From positions 1 through 64,000 of the forward strand of contig NZ_WJWY01000003.1 in NCBI RefSeq assembly GCF_010367435.1: 64,000 nucleotides of DNA, in the 5' to 3' direction. The stretch is from Fusobacterium sp. IOR10. Its GTDB lineage: Bacteria; Fusobacteriota; Fusobacteriia; Fusobacteriales; Fusobacteriaceae. Of the stretch, positions 8,841 to 18,422 are shown piece after piece. The first letter of the stretch is position 1. Each line of letters starts with the position of its first letter. The position numbers and the translations under genes are program-made. The notes beneath the pieces were generated by a model. It did not search any database. It worked only from the letters and a program-made list of their open reading frames with translations, and had not been told where the DNA came from.

Positions 8841-9314
8841 TTGGAAAAAGAAGATAAATTGAAAGTTATAGAAAAAATTGAGAAGATAATAGATCCAACT
8901 CTAAAAGAATTTGGTCTGGAATTAGTTGATGTGGAGTATCTTCAAGATGGAGGATATTGGTATGTAAGGATATACATAGAATATTTAGATAAGGAGATAT
9001 CATTGGGAGATTGTGCTAAAGTGAGCTCAGCAGTTGGTGATGATATAGATAAAATTATCGATAAAAAATTCTTTTTAGAAATTTCCTCACCTGGAATAGA
9101 AAGACCTTTAAAAAAACCAGAAGATTTCATTAGATTTCAAGGGTCAAAAATAAAAGTAAGTTTAAAGCATAAGTTAAATGATAAAAAGAATTTTGAAGGT
9201 GTACTAACAAAATTTGAAAATAATATTGTATTTCTTCAAACAGAGGATGAAATGCAAATACCATTTAAAGAGATTAGAAAATCTAATCTAGTCTATGATT
9301 TTAAAGATATTTAA
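8841..9314 (+). CDS. rimP: ribosome maturation factor RimP
   Basis: RimP assists late 30S subunit assembly. The protein shows the family pattern EKIIDPTLKEFGLELVDVEY, GGYWYVRIYIE, the SLGDCAKVSSAVGDDID helix and ISSPGIERPLKKPEDF, then the C-terminal SH3-like domain (KVSLKHKLNDKKNFEGVL). The frame is open from an ATG at 8808 that has no Shine-Dalgarno site. A TTG at 8841 follows AGAGGTGAG with proper spacing and matches the usual N-terminus, so it is preferred (158 aa). It is first in the nusA-infB operon. Confidence 0.93.
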   Translation: MEKEDKLKVIEKIEKIIDPTLKEFGLELVDVEYLQDGGYWYVRIYIEYLDKEISLGDCAKVSSAVGDDIDKIIDKKFFLEISSPGIERPLKKPEDFIRFQGSKIKVSLKHKLNDKKNFEGVLTKFENNIVFLQTEDEMQIPFKEIRKSNLVYDFKDI

Positions 9315-9337
9315 AGTCTAGGCTTCAGGAGGAGAAA

Positions 9338-10399
9338 ATGAAAGGTAAAGACGGAAAAAAATTTCTAGCAGCATTGGAAGAGTTGGAGAAATCAAAGGGG
9401 TTAAGCCAAGAAAGTTTATTAGAAACAGTTGAGCAAGCCCTTTTAGCAGCTTATAAAAAACATTTTGGAGAAGAAGAAAATGTCAAAGTTGAGATAAACA
9501 GAACAACAGGAGAAATTAAAGTTTATGAATTAAAAACAATTGTTGATGATGTTTATGATGCAGCTTTAGAAATTTCTTTAGAAGATGCTAAAGAATACAA
9601 GAAAAGAATTAAAATTGGAGACGAAATAAAAATAGAAGTTAACTGTGAAGAGTTCAGAAGAAATGCAATTCAAAACGGTAAACAAATAGTTATCCAAAAA
9701 GTTAGAGAAGCAGAAAGAACAGGGGTTTACGATAAATTTAAAGTTAGAGAAAAAGATATAATCATTGGTATTATAAGAAGAATCGATGATAGAAAGAGTA
9801 TATTTATAGAGTTTGATGGAACAGAAGCAGTACTTCCTATATCTGAACAATCACCATCTGATGTATATAGAGTTGGAGACAGAATAAAAGTTTATGTTGC
9901 TGAAGTTGAAAAAACTAGCAAATTCCCTAAAATAGTAATATCTAGAAAAAACGAAGGACTATTAAGAAAATTATTTGAATTGGAAATTCCAGAAATATCT
10001 GAAGGGTTAATAGAAATAAAATCAGTTGCTAGGGAAGCAGGATCTAGAGCTAAAATAGCAGTCTACTCAAAGGATAAAAATATAGATACAATAGGTGCTT
10101 GTATTGGTCAAAAAGGACTAAGAATAAGAAATATTGTAGATGAATTAAATGGAGAAAAAATAGATATAGTTGAATGGAAAGAATCAATAGAAGAATTCGT
10201 TTCAGCAGTTCTTAGTCCAGCAAAAGTTAATAGTGTGGAAATTCTAGAAGATGAAACTACAGCAAGAGTTATAGTTGATGCAACTCAATTGTCTTTAGCA
10301 ATTGGTAAAAGTGGTCAAAATGCAAGACTTGCTGCTAAATTAACTGGAATGAGAGTAGATATAAAAGTAAAAGAAGCGTTAGAGGAAAAAAATGACTAA
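9338..10399 (+). CDS. nusA: transcription termination/antitermination factor NusA
   Basis: NusA binds RNA polymerase and nascent RNA, modulating pausing, termination and rRNA antitermination. At 353 residues it is the short, Gram-positive-like form: an N-terminal RNAP-binding domain (1-~130), an S1 domain (~135-200, VGDRIKVYVAEVEKTSKFPKIVIS) and two KH domains (~205-350, GACIGQKGLRIRNI and AIGKSGQNARLAAKLTG). The acidic repeat domains of the E. coli protein are absent. AGGAGG precedes the ATG. The last eight bases overlap the next gene, so translation is probably coupled. Confidence 0.97.
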   Translation: MKGKDGKKFLAALEELEKSKGLSQESLLETVEQALLAAYKKHFGEEENVKVEINRTTGEIKVYELKTIVDDVYDAALEISLEDAKEYKKRIKIGDEIKIEVNCEEFRRNAIQNGKQIVIQKVREAERTGVYDKFKVREKDIIIGIIRRIDDRKSIFIEFDGTEAVLPISEQSPSDVYRVGDRIKVYVAEVEKTSKFPKIVISRKNEGLLRKLFELEIPEISEGLIEIKSVAREAGSRAKIAVYSKDKNIDTIGACIGQKGLRIRNIVDELNGEKIDIVEWKESIEEFVSAVLSPAKVNSVEILEDETTARVIVDATQLSLAIGKSGQNARLAAKLTGMRVDIKVKEALEEKND

Positions 10400-10910
10400 A
10401 ATTTCTGAAAGAACATGTATTATTTGTAGAAAAAAGCATACTAAGGATGAATTATTTAGAATTGTTGAAAAAGGAGATAAATATACCTTTGATGAGAAAA
10501 TGAAATCTCAAAAAAGAGGAACATATATATGCAGATCCCAAGAATGTGTGAACAGATTATCAAAACATAAGAAAATAAAAGTTGAAATAGATGATTTACT
10601 AAAAATGTTAAGCTTATTAAAAAAAGATACCAAGGATTATCTTAAGGTTTTGAAAGCAATGAAGAATTCTCAGGAGTTAGTTTTTGGAGTAAATATGATT
10701 TTTGATGAAATAGAAAAAATTCATTTTATGATAATAGCTGAAGATATAAGTGAAAAGAATGACAATAAGCTAATAAGAAAAGCAAATGAAAACAACATTC
10801 ACTATATTCATTACGGAAGTAAGATTCAGTTAGGAGAAATATTCGATAAAGAAGAAGTAAATGTAATTGCTATTAAAAATAAGAGGGTAGCCCGAGGACT
10901 TATAGGATAA
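10392..10910 (+). CDS. ylxR: YlxR (DUF448) and L7Ae-like YlxQ domain fusion
   Basis: The first ~75 residues are a YlxR/DUF448 domain (SERTCIICRKKHTKDELFRIV, then KRGTYICRSQECVNRL). Residues ~85-172 look like an L7Ae/YlxQ RNA-binding fold (MIIAEDISEKNDNKLIRKA, VNVIAIKNKRVARGL). In many Firmicutes ylxR and ylxQ are two separate genes between nusA and infB; here they form one 172-residue protein in the same position. The role is probably RNA or RNase P/nucleoid-associated regulation, but this is not settled for the family. The start overlaps the nusA 3' end by eight bases. Confidence 0.85.
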   Translation: MTKISERTCIICRKKHTKDELFRIVEKGDKYTFDEKMKSQKRGTYICRSQECVNRLSKHKKIKVEIDDLLKMLSLLKKDTKDYLKVLKAMKNSQELVFGVNMIFDEIEKIHFMIIAEDISEKNDNKLIRKANENNIHYIHYGSKIQLGEIFDKEEVNVIAIKNKRVARGLIG

Positions 10911-10935
10911 GTTTTAAGGGGGGTGCTAAGAATAA

Positions 10936-13050
10936 ATGAAAGTAAGAGTTCATGAATTAGCTAAAAGATATAAAATGGGGAATAAGGAGTTTTTAAATTT
11001 AATTAAAGAGTTAGAAATAGAAGTGTCATCTCATTTATCTGGTTTAACAGATGATCAAGTTGATAAAATAAAGAATTATTTTGTTAAAGATGACGAGCAC
11101 GATAAAAAAGAGAATAAAAAGAAAAAATCAAAAACAAAAAATAAAGAAAGTGAAGAGGGAATAGATATAGATAAGAAAAAGAATAAGAATAAAAACAAAA
11201 AGAAAAAAAAGGGTAGAAGAGCAGATTTTTATGTAAAAAAAGTTGATACTGAAGCTGCAGTTTTAGTTGAAGAAGATGGAGTTAAAATAATAAAAATGAG
11301 AAGTGAAATGACTTTAGGTGATTTTGCTGAAAAACTAGGAGTTAACAGTTCAAGTTTAATCAAAAAATTATTTTTAGAAGGTGGAATGTACACAATAAAC
11401 AGTCCAGTTAATTTAGAATTAGCAGAACAATTAGCAGCTGAATATGATATTTTAGTTGAAGAAGAAGAAGAAGAAAAAATAGCATTTGGAGATAAATTTG
11501 CACTTGAAATAGAAGACAAAGAGTCTGATTTAGTTGAAAGAGCTCCAGTTATAATAATTATGGGTCACGTTGATCATGGTAAAACATCTCTATTAGATGC
11601 AATAAGAAGTACTCAAGTTGTTGATGGAGAAGCAGGAGGAATCACTCAAAAGATTGGTGCTTACCAAGTTGTAAAAAATGGAAAGAAAATAACTTTTGTT
11701 GATACTCCAGGTCATGAGGCTTTTACTGATATGAGAGCAAGAGGAGCACAAGTAACTGATATAGCAATATTAGTTGTAGCAGCTGATGATGGTGTAATGC
11801 CACAAACAGTTGAAGCAATCTCCCATGCTAAAGCAGCTAAGGTTCCAATTATAATCGCAGTAAATAAAATAGATAAACCAGATGCTAATCCATTAAAAGT
11901 TAAACAAGAACTTATGGAATATGGACTAGTTGCAGTTGAATGGGGTGGAGACATAGAGTTTGTTGAAGTTTCTGCTAAAGCTAGAATAAATTTAGATGAT
12001 TTATTAGAAACTATTTTATTAACAGCTGAAATCTTAGAATTAAAAGCAAATTCAAAGAAAAGAGGAAAAGCAGTTGTTCTTGAATCTAAATTAGATTCTC
12101 AAGTTGGACCAATTGCAGATATACTAATTCAAGAAGGAAACATAAAGATAGGTGACGTTGTAGTTGCAGGGGAATCTTATGGTAAAATAAGAGCCTTAAT
12201 TGATGATAAAGGTAAAAAAATCAAAAAAGCTATTACATCTCAACCAGTTGAAATTATAGGATTTAACACAGTTCCAGAAGCAGGAGACGTTGTTTATGTA
12301 ATTCAAAATGAACAACATGCTAAAAGAATAGTAGAAGAAATGACTAAAGAAAGAAGATTAGGAGAGAAATCAAGAAAAACTGTAACTCTAGAATCTCTAT
12401 CAGAAAGTTTTGAACATGAAGAAGTAAAAGAATTAAACTTAGTTATCAGAGCTGATACAAAGGGTTCTGCTCAAGCTTTAGTGGAATCTTTAAATAAATT
12501 AAATAATGATGAAGTTGCAGTTAATATAGTTCAAGCAACTCCAGGAGCAATAACTGAAAGTGATGTAAGACTTGCAGAAGTTTCAGGTTCAATAATAATA
12601 GGATTTAATGTTAGACCTACAACTAAAGCAATAAAAGACGCTGAAAAAGCTGGAATAGAAATAAGAACATCTTCTATAATTTATGAAATAATTGAAGATG
12701 TTGAAAAAGCCTTAACAGGTATGTTAAAACCAGAATTTAAAGAAAATTATTTAGGAAGAATAGAAATCAAACAAATATTTAAAGTTACAAAATTAGGAAA
12801 TATAGCTGGATGTGTAGTTGTTGATGGAAAAGTAAAAAGAGACTCAAACATAAGAATACTTAGAAATGGAACTATTACATATGAAGGAAAATTATCATCT
12901 TTAAAAAGATTTAAAGACGATGTAAAAGAAGTTGTTGCTGGTCAAGAATGTGGATTAGGAATAGAAAACTTTAATGATATTAAAGTTGATGATATAGTAG
13001 AGGCATTTAATATTGTAGAAATAAAAAGAACTCTTAACGATAAAAAATAA
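10936..13050 (+). CDS. infB: translation initiation factor IF-2
   Basis: IF-2 is the GTPase that brings initiator tRNA to the 30S subunit. The protein has 704 residues. It starts with an IF2_N helix (MKVRVHELAKRYKMGNKEFL), then a Lys/Asn-rich linker (~55-95), then a second IF2_N-like subdomain (~115-170). The GTPase domain has G1 GHVDHGKT (~210), DTPGH and NKID, and domains II-IV follow (APGAITESDVRL, FNVRPTTKA). The linker is low complexity (KKNKNKNKKKKKG). A GGGGGG run lies upstream at slightly long spacing from the ATG. Confidence 0.98.
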   Translation: MKVRVHELAKRYKMGNKEFLNLIKELEIEVSSHLSGLTDDQVDKIKNYFVKDDEHDKKENKKKKSKTKNKESEEGIDIDKKKNKNKNKKKKKGRRADFYVKKVDTEAAVLVEEDGVKIIKMRSEMTLGDFAEKLGVNSSSLIKKLFLEGGMYTINSPVNLELAEQLAAEYDILVEEEEEEKIAFGDKFALEIEDKESDLVERAPVIIIMGHVDHGKTSLLDAIRSTQVVDGEAGGITQKIGAYQVVKNGKKITFVDTPGHEAFTDMRARGAQVTDIAILVVAADDGVMPQTVEAISHAKAAKVPIIIAVNKIDKPDANPLKVKQELMEYGLVAVEWGGDIEFVEVSAKARINLDDLLETILLTAEILELKANSKKRGKAVVLESKLDSQVGPIADILIQEGNIKIGDVVVAGESYGKIRALIDDKGKKIKKAITSQPVEIIGFNTVPEAGDVVYVIQNEQHAKRIVEEMTKERRLGEKSRKTVTLESLSESFEHEEVKELNLVIRADTKGSAQALVESLNKLNNDEVAVNIVQATPGAITESDVRLAEVSGSIIIGFNVRPTTKAIKDAEKAGIEIRTSSIIYEIIEDVEKALTGMLKPEFKENYLGRIEIKQIFKVTKLGNIAGCVVVDGKVKRDSNIRILRNGTITYEGKLSSLKRFKDDVKEVVAGQECGLGIENFNDIKVDDIVEAFNIVEIKRTLNDKK

Positions 13051-13079
13051 GTTTGATTTTTATTTAGAAAGGGGCAAAA

Positions 13080-13442
13080 ATGAGAAAAGAAAGATTAGCT
13101 TCTATAGAAAAAGAAATACTAAGGGTTGTTTCAACATTATTTCTAACTGATATAAAAAACCCTAAAGTTAAAGGATTAGTTTCTATAACAAGAGTTAACG
13201 TAACAGAAGATTTAAAATTTGCAGATTTATATTTTACAATTTTATCCACAGAGGGTAAGGAAATAGATAATAAAAAAGTTTTAGAAGGATTAAATGAAAT
13301 TAAAGGTTTCCTAAGAAAAGAAGTGGCTAAAACATTGGCTCTTAGATATATACCAGAATTGAGAGTAAAGTTAGATACTTCAATAGAGTATGCTGTTAAA
13401 ATGTCTAAATTACTAGATGATTTAAAAATAACTAAGGATTAG
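13080..13442 (+). CDS. rbfA: 30S ribosome-binding factor A
   Basis: RbfA is a KH-like cold-shock and 16S maturation factor, 120 residues here as in most bacteria. The family pattern is seen in RLASIEKEILRVVSTLFLTD, KNPKVKGLVSITRVNVTEDL, and the C-terminal RYIPELRVKLDTSIEYA. A strong AAAGGGG site precedes the ATG. It follows infB by 29 bases in the standard order nusA-ylxR-infB-rbfA. Confidence 0.96.
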   Translation: MRKERLASIEKEILRVVSTLFLTDIKNPKVKGLVSITRVNVTEDLKFADLYFTILSTEGKEIDNKKVLEGLNEIKGFLRKEVAKTLALRYIPELRVKLDTSIEYAVKMSKLLDDLKITKD

Positions 13443-13453
13443 GCGAATGGAAA

Positions 13454-15139
13454 ATGTTATGGAAAAATAATTTTATAGAGGATTCTTTAGTGGAAAAAAA
13501 ATCCATAGAATGGGGTATTTCAAAAACACTTACAAGACTTCTATTAAAAAAACAAATAGTTGAAAAAGAAGAAGTTGAAAAGTTTATAAATCCTGAATTA
13601 AGTCAATTAAGAGATCCTTTTGATTTTGAAAATATGGAAGCTGCTGTTTCGAAAATCATAGAAAAAAGGAATAGTCAAGAAAAGATATATATCTATGGTG
13701 ATTATGATGTTGATGGGATAAGTGCTACTGCTTTTTTAGTTCATGTTTTTAGGGATATAGGAATAAAAACAAATTACTATATTCCAAATAGAATGGAAGA
13801 AAACTATGGCTTTGATAAAAAAACTGCAGATTTTATGAAGAGCAAGAAAGGAAAACTTGTTATTACTGTAGATATAGGTGCTAATTCCATAGAAGATATT
13901 AGATATGCTAAAAGTATAGGAATTGATATTATTGTTACAGATCATCATAAGGCTGAAAAGGAAGAATTTGATGACGAATATATATTGATAAATCCTAAAA
14001 TTAGTAAAACTTATAAATTTAAATATTTGTCAGGGGCAGGAGTCGCTTTAAAATTGGCCCAAGGATTATATAGAAAATTAGGTATATCTGAGGAAAACCT
14101 ATATAAATATTTAGACATAATAATGATAGGTACAGTGGCAGATGTTGTACCTATGGCAGATGAAAATAGAATAATAATTAGTAACGGATTAAAAGTATTG
14201 AAAAATACTAATGTAAATGGATTATTTTATCTTTTGAAATATTTAAAATTTCAGCATAAAAAAATAACCACAACTGATGTAAGTTATTTTATTTCTCCTT
14301 TAATAAATTCCTTAGGAAGAATAGGAATTTCAAAAGTAGGAGCAGATTTTTTCATAGAAAATGATGATTTTAAAATATATAACATTATTGAAGAAATGAA
14401 AAAAATGAATAAAATAAGAAGAAAATTAGAAAAAAAGATATTTGATGAAGCTATTGAAATAATTGAATCATACACTGATGGAAGACAGGAAAAAAAGATA
14501 CTTATAAAATCAGAAAATTGGCATCCAGGTGTTATTGGGGTGGTTTCCTCTAGATTATCTATAAAGTATGGTGTTCCAGTAATTTTAATAGCTATAAGCA
14601 AAGACATTGGAAAAGCATCTTGCAGAAGTAGTAACGGAATAAATGTTTTCAATATATTTGTAGATATGAAAGAAAACTTTATTAGGTTTGGAGGACATGA
14701 TTTAGCAGCAGGTTTTGTAGCTAAGATTGAAAAATTAAACGAAATTGAAAAAATATTTTCTGAAAAAATTAATAATTTAGATAAGGAAAAAGTACAAGAA
14801 ATAGTAGAGATAGATATGAAATTATCTGTAAATGATATAAATAAAGAATTATTGCAAGATATGGAAAAACTATCCCCCTATGGATTATCAAATAAGCAAC
14901 CATTGTTCTTAGATGAAAATATTGAAATAAAAACAATTGAAAAATTTGGAGTGGAAAATAGACATTTTAGTGGTGTTTTGAAAAAGAATAATAAAGAGTA
15001 TTCTTATATAGCTTTTAATTTATCAAATGAGATAAAAAATATAAAAGATTTAAAAAATTTGTCAATAGTCTATTATCCTGAGAGAATAGTAGTTAAAGAT
15101 AAAGAAAAATACAACATAAGAATAAAAAGTATAAAATAA
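13454..15139 (+). CDS. recJ: single-stranded-DNA-specific exonuclease RecJ
   Basis: RecJ degrades single-stranded DNA 5'-3' during recombination and mismatch or base-excision repair. The 561-residue protein shows the DHH phosphoesterase motifs YIYGDYDVDGISATAF (~80-95), ITVDIGAN, VTDHHKAEKEEF (~160) and the DHHA1 motif RFGGHDLAAGF, plus a C-terminal OB-like domain. It lies 11 bases after rbfA, so it is probably part of the same operon. The length is normal for the family. Confidence 0.95.
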   Translation: MLWKNNFIEDSLVEKKSIEWGISKTLTRLLLKKQIVEKEEVEKFINPELSQLRDPFDFENMEAAVSKIIEKRNSQEKIYIYGDYDVDGISATAFLVHVFRDIGIKTNYYIPNRMEENYGFDKKTADFMKSKKGKLVITVDIGANSIEDIRYAKSIGIDIIVTDHHKAEKEEFDDEYILINPKISKTYKFKYLSGAGVALKLAQGLYRKLGISEENLYKYLDIIMIGTVADVVPMADENRIIISNGLKVLKNTNVNGLFYLLKYLKFQHKKITTTDVSYFISPLINSLGRIGISKVGADFFIENDDFKIYNIIEEMKKMNKIRRKLEKKIFDEAIEIIESYTDGRQEKKILIKSENWHPGVIGVVSSRLSIKYGVPVILIAISKDIGKASCRSSNGINVFNIFVDMKENFIRFGGHDLAAGFVAKIEKLNEIEKIFSEKINNLDKEKVQEIVEIDMKLSVNDINKELLQDMEKLSPYGLSNKQPLFLDENIEIKTIEKFGVENRHFSGVLKKNNKEYSYIAFNLSNEIKNIKDLKNLSIVYYPERIVVKDKEKYNIRIKSIK

Positions 15140-15168
15140 AATTTATATAAAAAACTAAGGAGGAAAAA

Positions 15169-16458
15169 ATGAAACACGAAATTAAAAAACTTGAAAAATC
15201 AGCTTTAGAGATTACTATGACTTGGAATAAGGAAGAATTCGCTCCAATAGAAAAAAAAGTAATTACAGAAATTCAAAAAAATGTAGAGGTTCCAGGATTT
15301 AGAAAGGGACATGCACCTATTGATCAAATAGAAACAAAATTTGCAAAGGAAATTACTGAAGAAATTACTGATAAATTAATAAAATCAGATTTCATGAATG
15401 TTGTAAAAGAAGCAGAATTAAAACCTATCAGTCCTTTATACAATGCAAAAACTGAAAAGAAAGATGGAGGATTTGAAATTGTTGCTTCAATAGATGTTTT
15501 TCCTGAATTTGAATTAGGTCAATATAAAGATTTAGAAGTAGAAAAAACAGAATTTGAAATGACTGATGAAAAATTAGAAGAAGCTGTAAAAGAATTATTA
15601 AAAAGCAAAGCAAAATTAGAAGACTGTGAAGAAGGTTATAAAGCAGCAATGGGTGACACTTTAGATCTTGCATTTGAAGGTTCTGTAGACGGTGTTGCAT
15701 TTGAAGGAGGAAAAGCTGATTCTCATACATTGGAATTAGGAAGTCATTCTTTCATTGATACTTTTGAAGATCAATTAGTTGGATATACTGTTGGACAAGA
15801 AGGAGAAGTAAATGTAACTTTCCCTACTGAATATCATGTTGATACTCTAGCTGGAAAACCTGCTTTATTCAAAGTTAAAGTAAATGCTATAAAAAAATTA
15901 ACAACTCCTGAATTAACAGATGATTTAGCAAAAGAATTAAAATATGAAAATGTTGAAGATTTAAAAGCTAAATTAAGAGAAGAAACTGAGAAAAAAGGAA
16001 AAGAAGCAGTTGAAGTTGAATTTAAAGGAAGACTTTTACAAAAAGTTATGGAATTAACAGAAGTTGAAATTCCAAAATCTTTAGTAATGCAAGAAGTAGA
16101 CGCTAAAATCAATCAATTTGCACAACAATTAAAATCTCAAGGAATGGAATTTGAACAATACTTAAAAATGACAGGTTCAACAATGGAAAGTATTTATGAT
16201 CAATTAGCTCCTATGAGTGAAAATAAAGTAAAAATGGATTTAGTTTTAGATAGAATAGCTCAAGTTGAAAAATTAGAAGTAACTGAAGAAGAATTAGTTG
16301 AAAAAGCAAAGGAATTTGCAACTTCTTATGGAATGACTTATGAAGCTTTACAAGATGAATTAAATAAAAACAAAAAAATGGAAGACTTTAAAGGAAGTAT
16401 CAAAGCTGATTTAGTAATAAATAAAGCAATGGATTTCTTAGTAGCTAATGTTAAATAG
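15169..16458 (+). CDS. tig: trigger factor (peptidyl-prolyl isomerase chaperone)
   Basis: Trigger factor is a ribosome-associated chaperone. The 429-residue protein has the N-terminal ribosome-docking signature VPGFRKGHAP (~43-52), a middle FKBP-type PPIase domain (~150-240, GDTLDLAFEGSVDGVAFEGG) and the helical C-terminal arms. AAGGAGG precedes the ATG. It is upstream of clpP and clpX, a common neighbourhood. Confidence 0.97.
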   Translation: MKHEIKKLEKSALEITMTWNKEEFAPIEKKVITEIQKNVEVPGFRKGHAPIDQIETKFAKEITEEITDKLIKSDFMNVVKEAELKPISPLYNAKTEKKDGGFEIVASIDVFPEFELGQYKDLEVEKTEFEMTDEKLEEAVKELLKSKAKLEDCEEGYKAAMGDTLDLAFEGSVDGVAFEGGKADSHTLELGSHSFIDTFEDQLVGYTVGQEGEVNVTFPTEYHVDTLAGKPALFKVKVNAIKKLTTPELTDDLAKELKYENVEDLKAKLREETEKKGKEAVEVEFKGRLLQKVMELTEVEIPKSLVMQEVDAKINQFAQQLKSQGMEFEQYLKMTGSTMESIYDQLAPMSENKVKMDLVLDRIAQVEKLEVTEEELVEKAKEFATSYGMTYEALQDELNKNKKMEDFKGSIKADLVINKAMDFLVANVK

Positions 16459-16470
16459 ATTATAAAAATT

Positions 16471-16500
16471 GAGACATTGGTTTTCCAATGTCTCTTTATG
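16471..16500 (+). terminator. intrinsic terminator after tig
   Basis: GAGACATTGG-TTTT-CCAATGTCTC (16471-16494) is a 10-bp perfect stem followed by a short T-rich stretch (TTTATGG). The U-tract is weak, so readthrough into clpP is possible. Confidence 0.6.
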
Positions 16501-16546
16501 GAAAAAATAAATTTTTTTATTTTTTCTATAAAGGAGGGGATGACAT

Positions 16547-17128
16547 ATGTATTATAATCCAGTTGTAATAGAAAATACTAGTAGCGGAGAAAGATCTTAT
16601 GATATTTATTCAAGGCTATTGAAAGATAGAATTATATTTTTAGGAACAGAAGTTAATGATACTGTAGCAAATGCAATTGTAGCACAACTTTTATTTTTAG
16701 AGGCAGAGGATCCAGAAAAGGATATAATAATGTATATAAACAGTCCTGGTGGAGTTGTAACAGCAGGGATGGCTATATATGATACAATGAACTATATTAA
16801 GCCAGATGTTCAAACTATTTGTATAGGACAAGCTGCTAGCATGGGAGCTTTTCTTTTATCTGCAGGAAGTAAAGGAAAAAGAGCTGCTTTAGAAAATTCA
16901 AGAGTAATGATACATCAACCTCTTGGTGGAGCCCAAGGTCAAGCAACAGATATAGAAATTCAAGCTAAAGAAATATTGAAAATAAAGGATACATTAAGTA
17001 GAATATTATCTGAAAATTGTGGAAAAACTCAAGAAGAAATATTAAAAGATACAGATAGAGATAATTTTATGTCTGCAAAAGAGGCATTGGATTATGGAAT
17101 TATTGATAGAATTTATAATAAGAGATAG
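16547..17128 (+). CDS. clpP: ATP-dependent Clp protease proteolytic subunit
   Basis: ClpP is the serine peptidase barrel that degrades substrates unfolded by ClpX. At 193 residues it has the usual length. The catalytic Ser lies in [14 protein letters not shown], the His in [15 protein letters not shown], and the third residue in the [14 protein letters not shown] segment. AAGGAGGGG precedes the ATG. clpX follows 25 bases later. Confidence 0.98.
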   Translation: MYYNPVVIENTSSGERSYDIYSRLLKDRIIFLGTEVNDTVANAIVAQLLFLEAEDPEKDIIMYINSPGGVVTAGMAIYDTMNYIKPDVQTICIGQAASMGAFLLSAGSKGKRAALENSRVMIHQPLGGAQGQATDIEIQAKEILKIKDTLSRILSENCGKTQEEILKDTDRDNFMSAKEALDYGIIDRIYNKR

Positions 17129-17153
17129 TGAAGGCATTTAGAGAGGAGAAAAT

Positions 17154-18419
17154 ATGGATAAGGTAGTTTGTTCTTTTTGTGGAAGAGGAAAAGAAGAAGT
17201 AGGAAAACTTTTTAGAGGAATAGAAGGATCTTATATTTGTGAAGAGTGTATTGAAACATGCTATGAAATGCTTGAATATTCTGCAGATTCTATTGAAGAA
17301 GTATTATCTGAAAAAGAAACAAAAGAAAGAGAAGAGATTAAACTTTTAAATCCAAAAGAAATAAAAGAAAAATTAGATGAATATGTAATAGGTCAGGAAG
17401 AAGCTAAAAAAGTTCTTTCAGTTTCTGTTTACAATCATTATAAAAGAATAAAACTATTATCAACAAACAAAGAAGTATTAGATGATGGAATAGAACTTCA
17501 AAAATCTAACGTTTTAGTAATTGGTCCAACTGGTTCAGGAAAAACATTAATGGCTCAAACTCTTGCAAAGATACTAAATATTCCATTTGCAATTGCAGAT
17601 GCAACTACTTTAACAGAAGCTGGATATGTTGGAGACGACGTAGAGAATGTTTTAGTTAGATTGTTGCAAGCAGCTGATTATAATGTAAATGCTGCTGAAT
17701 ATGGGATAATATTTATAGATGAAATAGACAAAATAGCTAGAAAATCTGAGAATATGTCTATTACAAGGGATGTATCAGGAGAAGGAGTTCAACAAGCTCT
17801 ATTAAAGATAATAGAGGGAACAAAATCTCAAGTTCCTCCTGAAGGTGGGAGAAAACATCCTAACCAACCATTAATAGAAATAGATACTAAAAATATACTA
17901 TTTATTGTTGGAGGAGCCTTTGAAGGGTTAGAAAAGGTAATAAACAAAAGGACTCAAAATAAAAGTATAGGTTTTGGTTCAGAAGCTACCAAGGAAAAAT
18001 TAGGAGCTGAAGGGGAAGTATTTAAAAAAGTAACTCCTGAAGATTTAATTAAACAGGGAATAATTCCTGAATTAGTTGGAAGACTACCCCTTGTAACAAC
18101 ACTTCAAAATTTAGATGAGGAAGCATTATTAAAAATATTAGTTGAGCCTAAAAATGCAATAATAAAACAATATAAAAAATTCTTTCAAATGGAAGACATA
18201 GAATTAGAAGTCACTGAGGAAGCATTAAAAGAAATTGCAAAAAGAGCACTAGACAGAAAAATAGGTGCTAGGGGATTAAGAGCTATTATAGAAAGAACAA
18301 TGATAGATTTAATGTATGAAATTCCATCAAAAAAAGATGAAAATATAAAAAAAGTTATAGTTGATAAAGATTCTTTAGACAATTATAAGAAAGTAAAATT
18401 AATAAAAAGGGAGGAATAG
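17154..18419 (+). CDS. clpX: ATP-dependent Clp protease ATPase subunit ClpX
   Basis: ClpX is the AAA+ unfoldase partner of ClpP. It has an N-terminal zinc-binding domain (Cys6, Cys9, Cys29, Cys32 in CSFC and CEEC), Walker A GPTGSGKT (~124-131), Walker [15 protein letters not shown], and GRLPLV and [13 protein letters not shown] in the C-terminal part. The length of 421 residues is normal. It sits between clpP and lon, so protease genes are grouped here. Confidence 0.98.
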   Translation: MDKVVCSFCGRGKEEVGKLFRGIEGSYICEECIETCYEMLEYSADSIEEVLSEKETKEREEIKLLNPKEIKEKLDEYVIGQEEAKKVLSVSVYNHYKRIKLLSTNKEVLDDGIELQKSNVLVIGPTGSGKTLMAQTLAKILNIPFAIADATTLTEAGYVGDDVENVLVRLLQAADYNVNAAEYGIIFIDEIDKIARKSENMSITRDVSGEGVQQALLKIIEGTKSQVPPEGGRKHPNQPLIEIDTKNILFIVGGAFEGLEKVINKRTQNKSIGFGSEATKEKLGAEGEVFKKVTPEDLIKQGIIPELVGRLPLVTTLQNLDEEALLKILVEPKNAIIKQYKKFFQMEDIELEVTEEALKEIAKRALDRKIGARGLRAIIERTMIDLMYEIPSKKDENIKKVIVDKDSLDNYKKVKLIKREE

Positions 18420-18422
18420 CAA

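Noticed and set aside
11090-11220. Lys/Asn-rich repeats in infB as a repeat element or frameshift
   Set aside because: Low-complexity linkers of this kind are normal between the IF-2 N-terminal subdomains; the frame is continuous.
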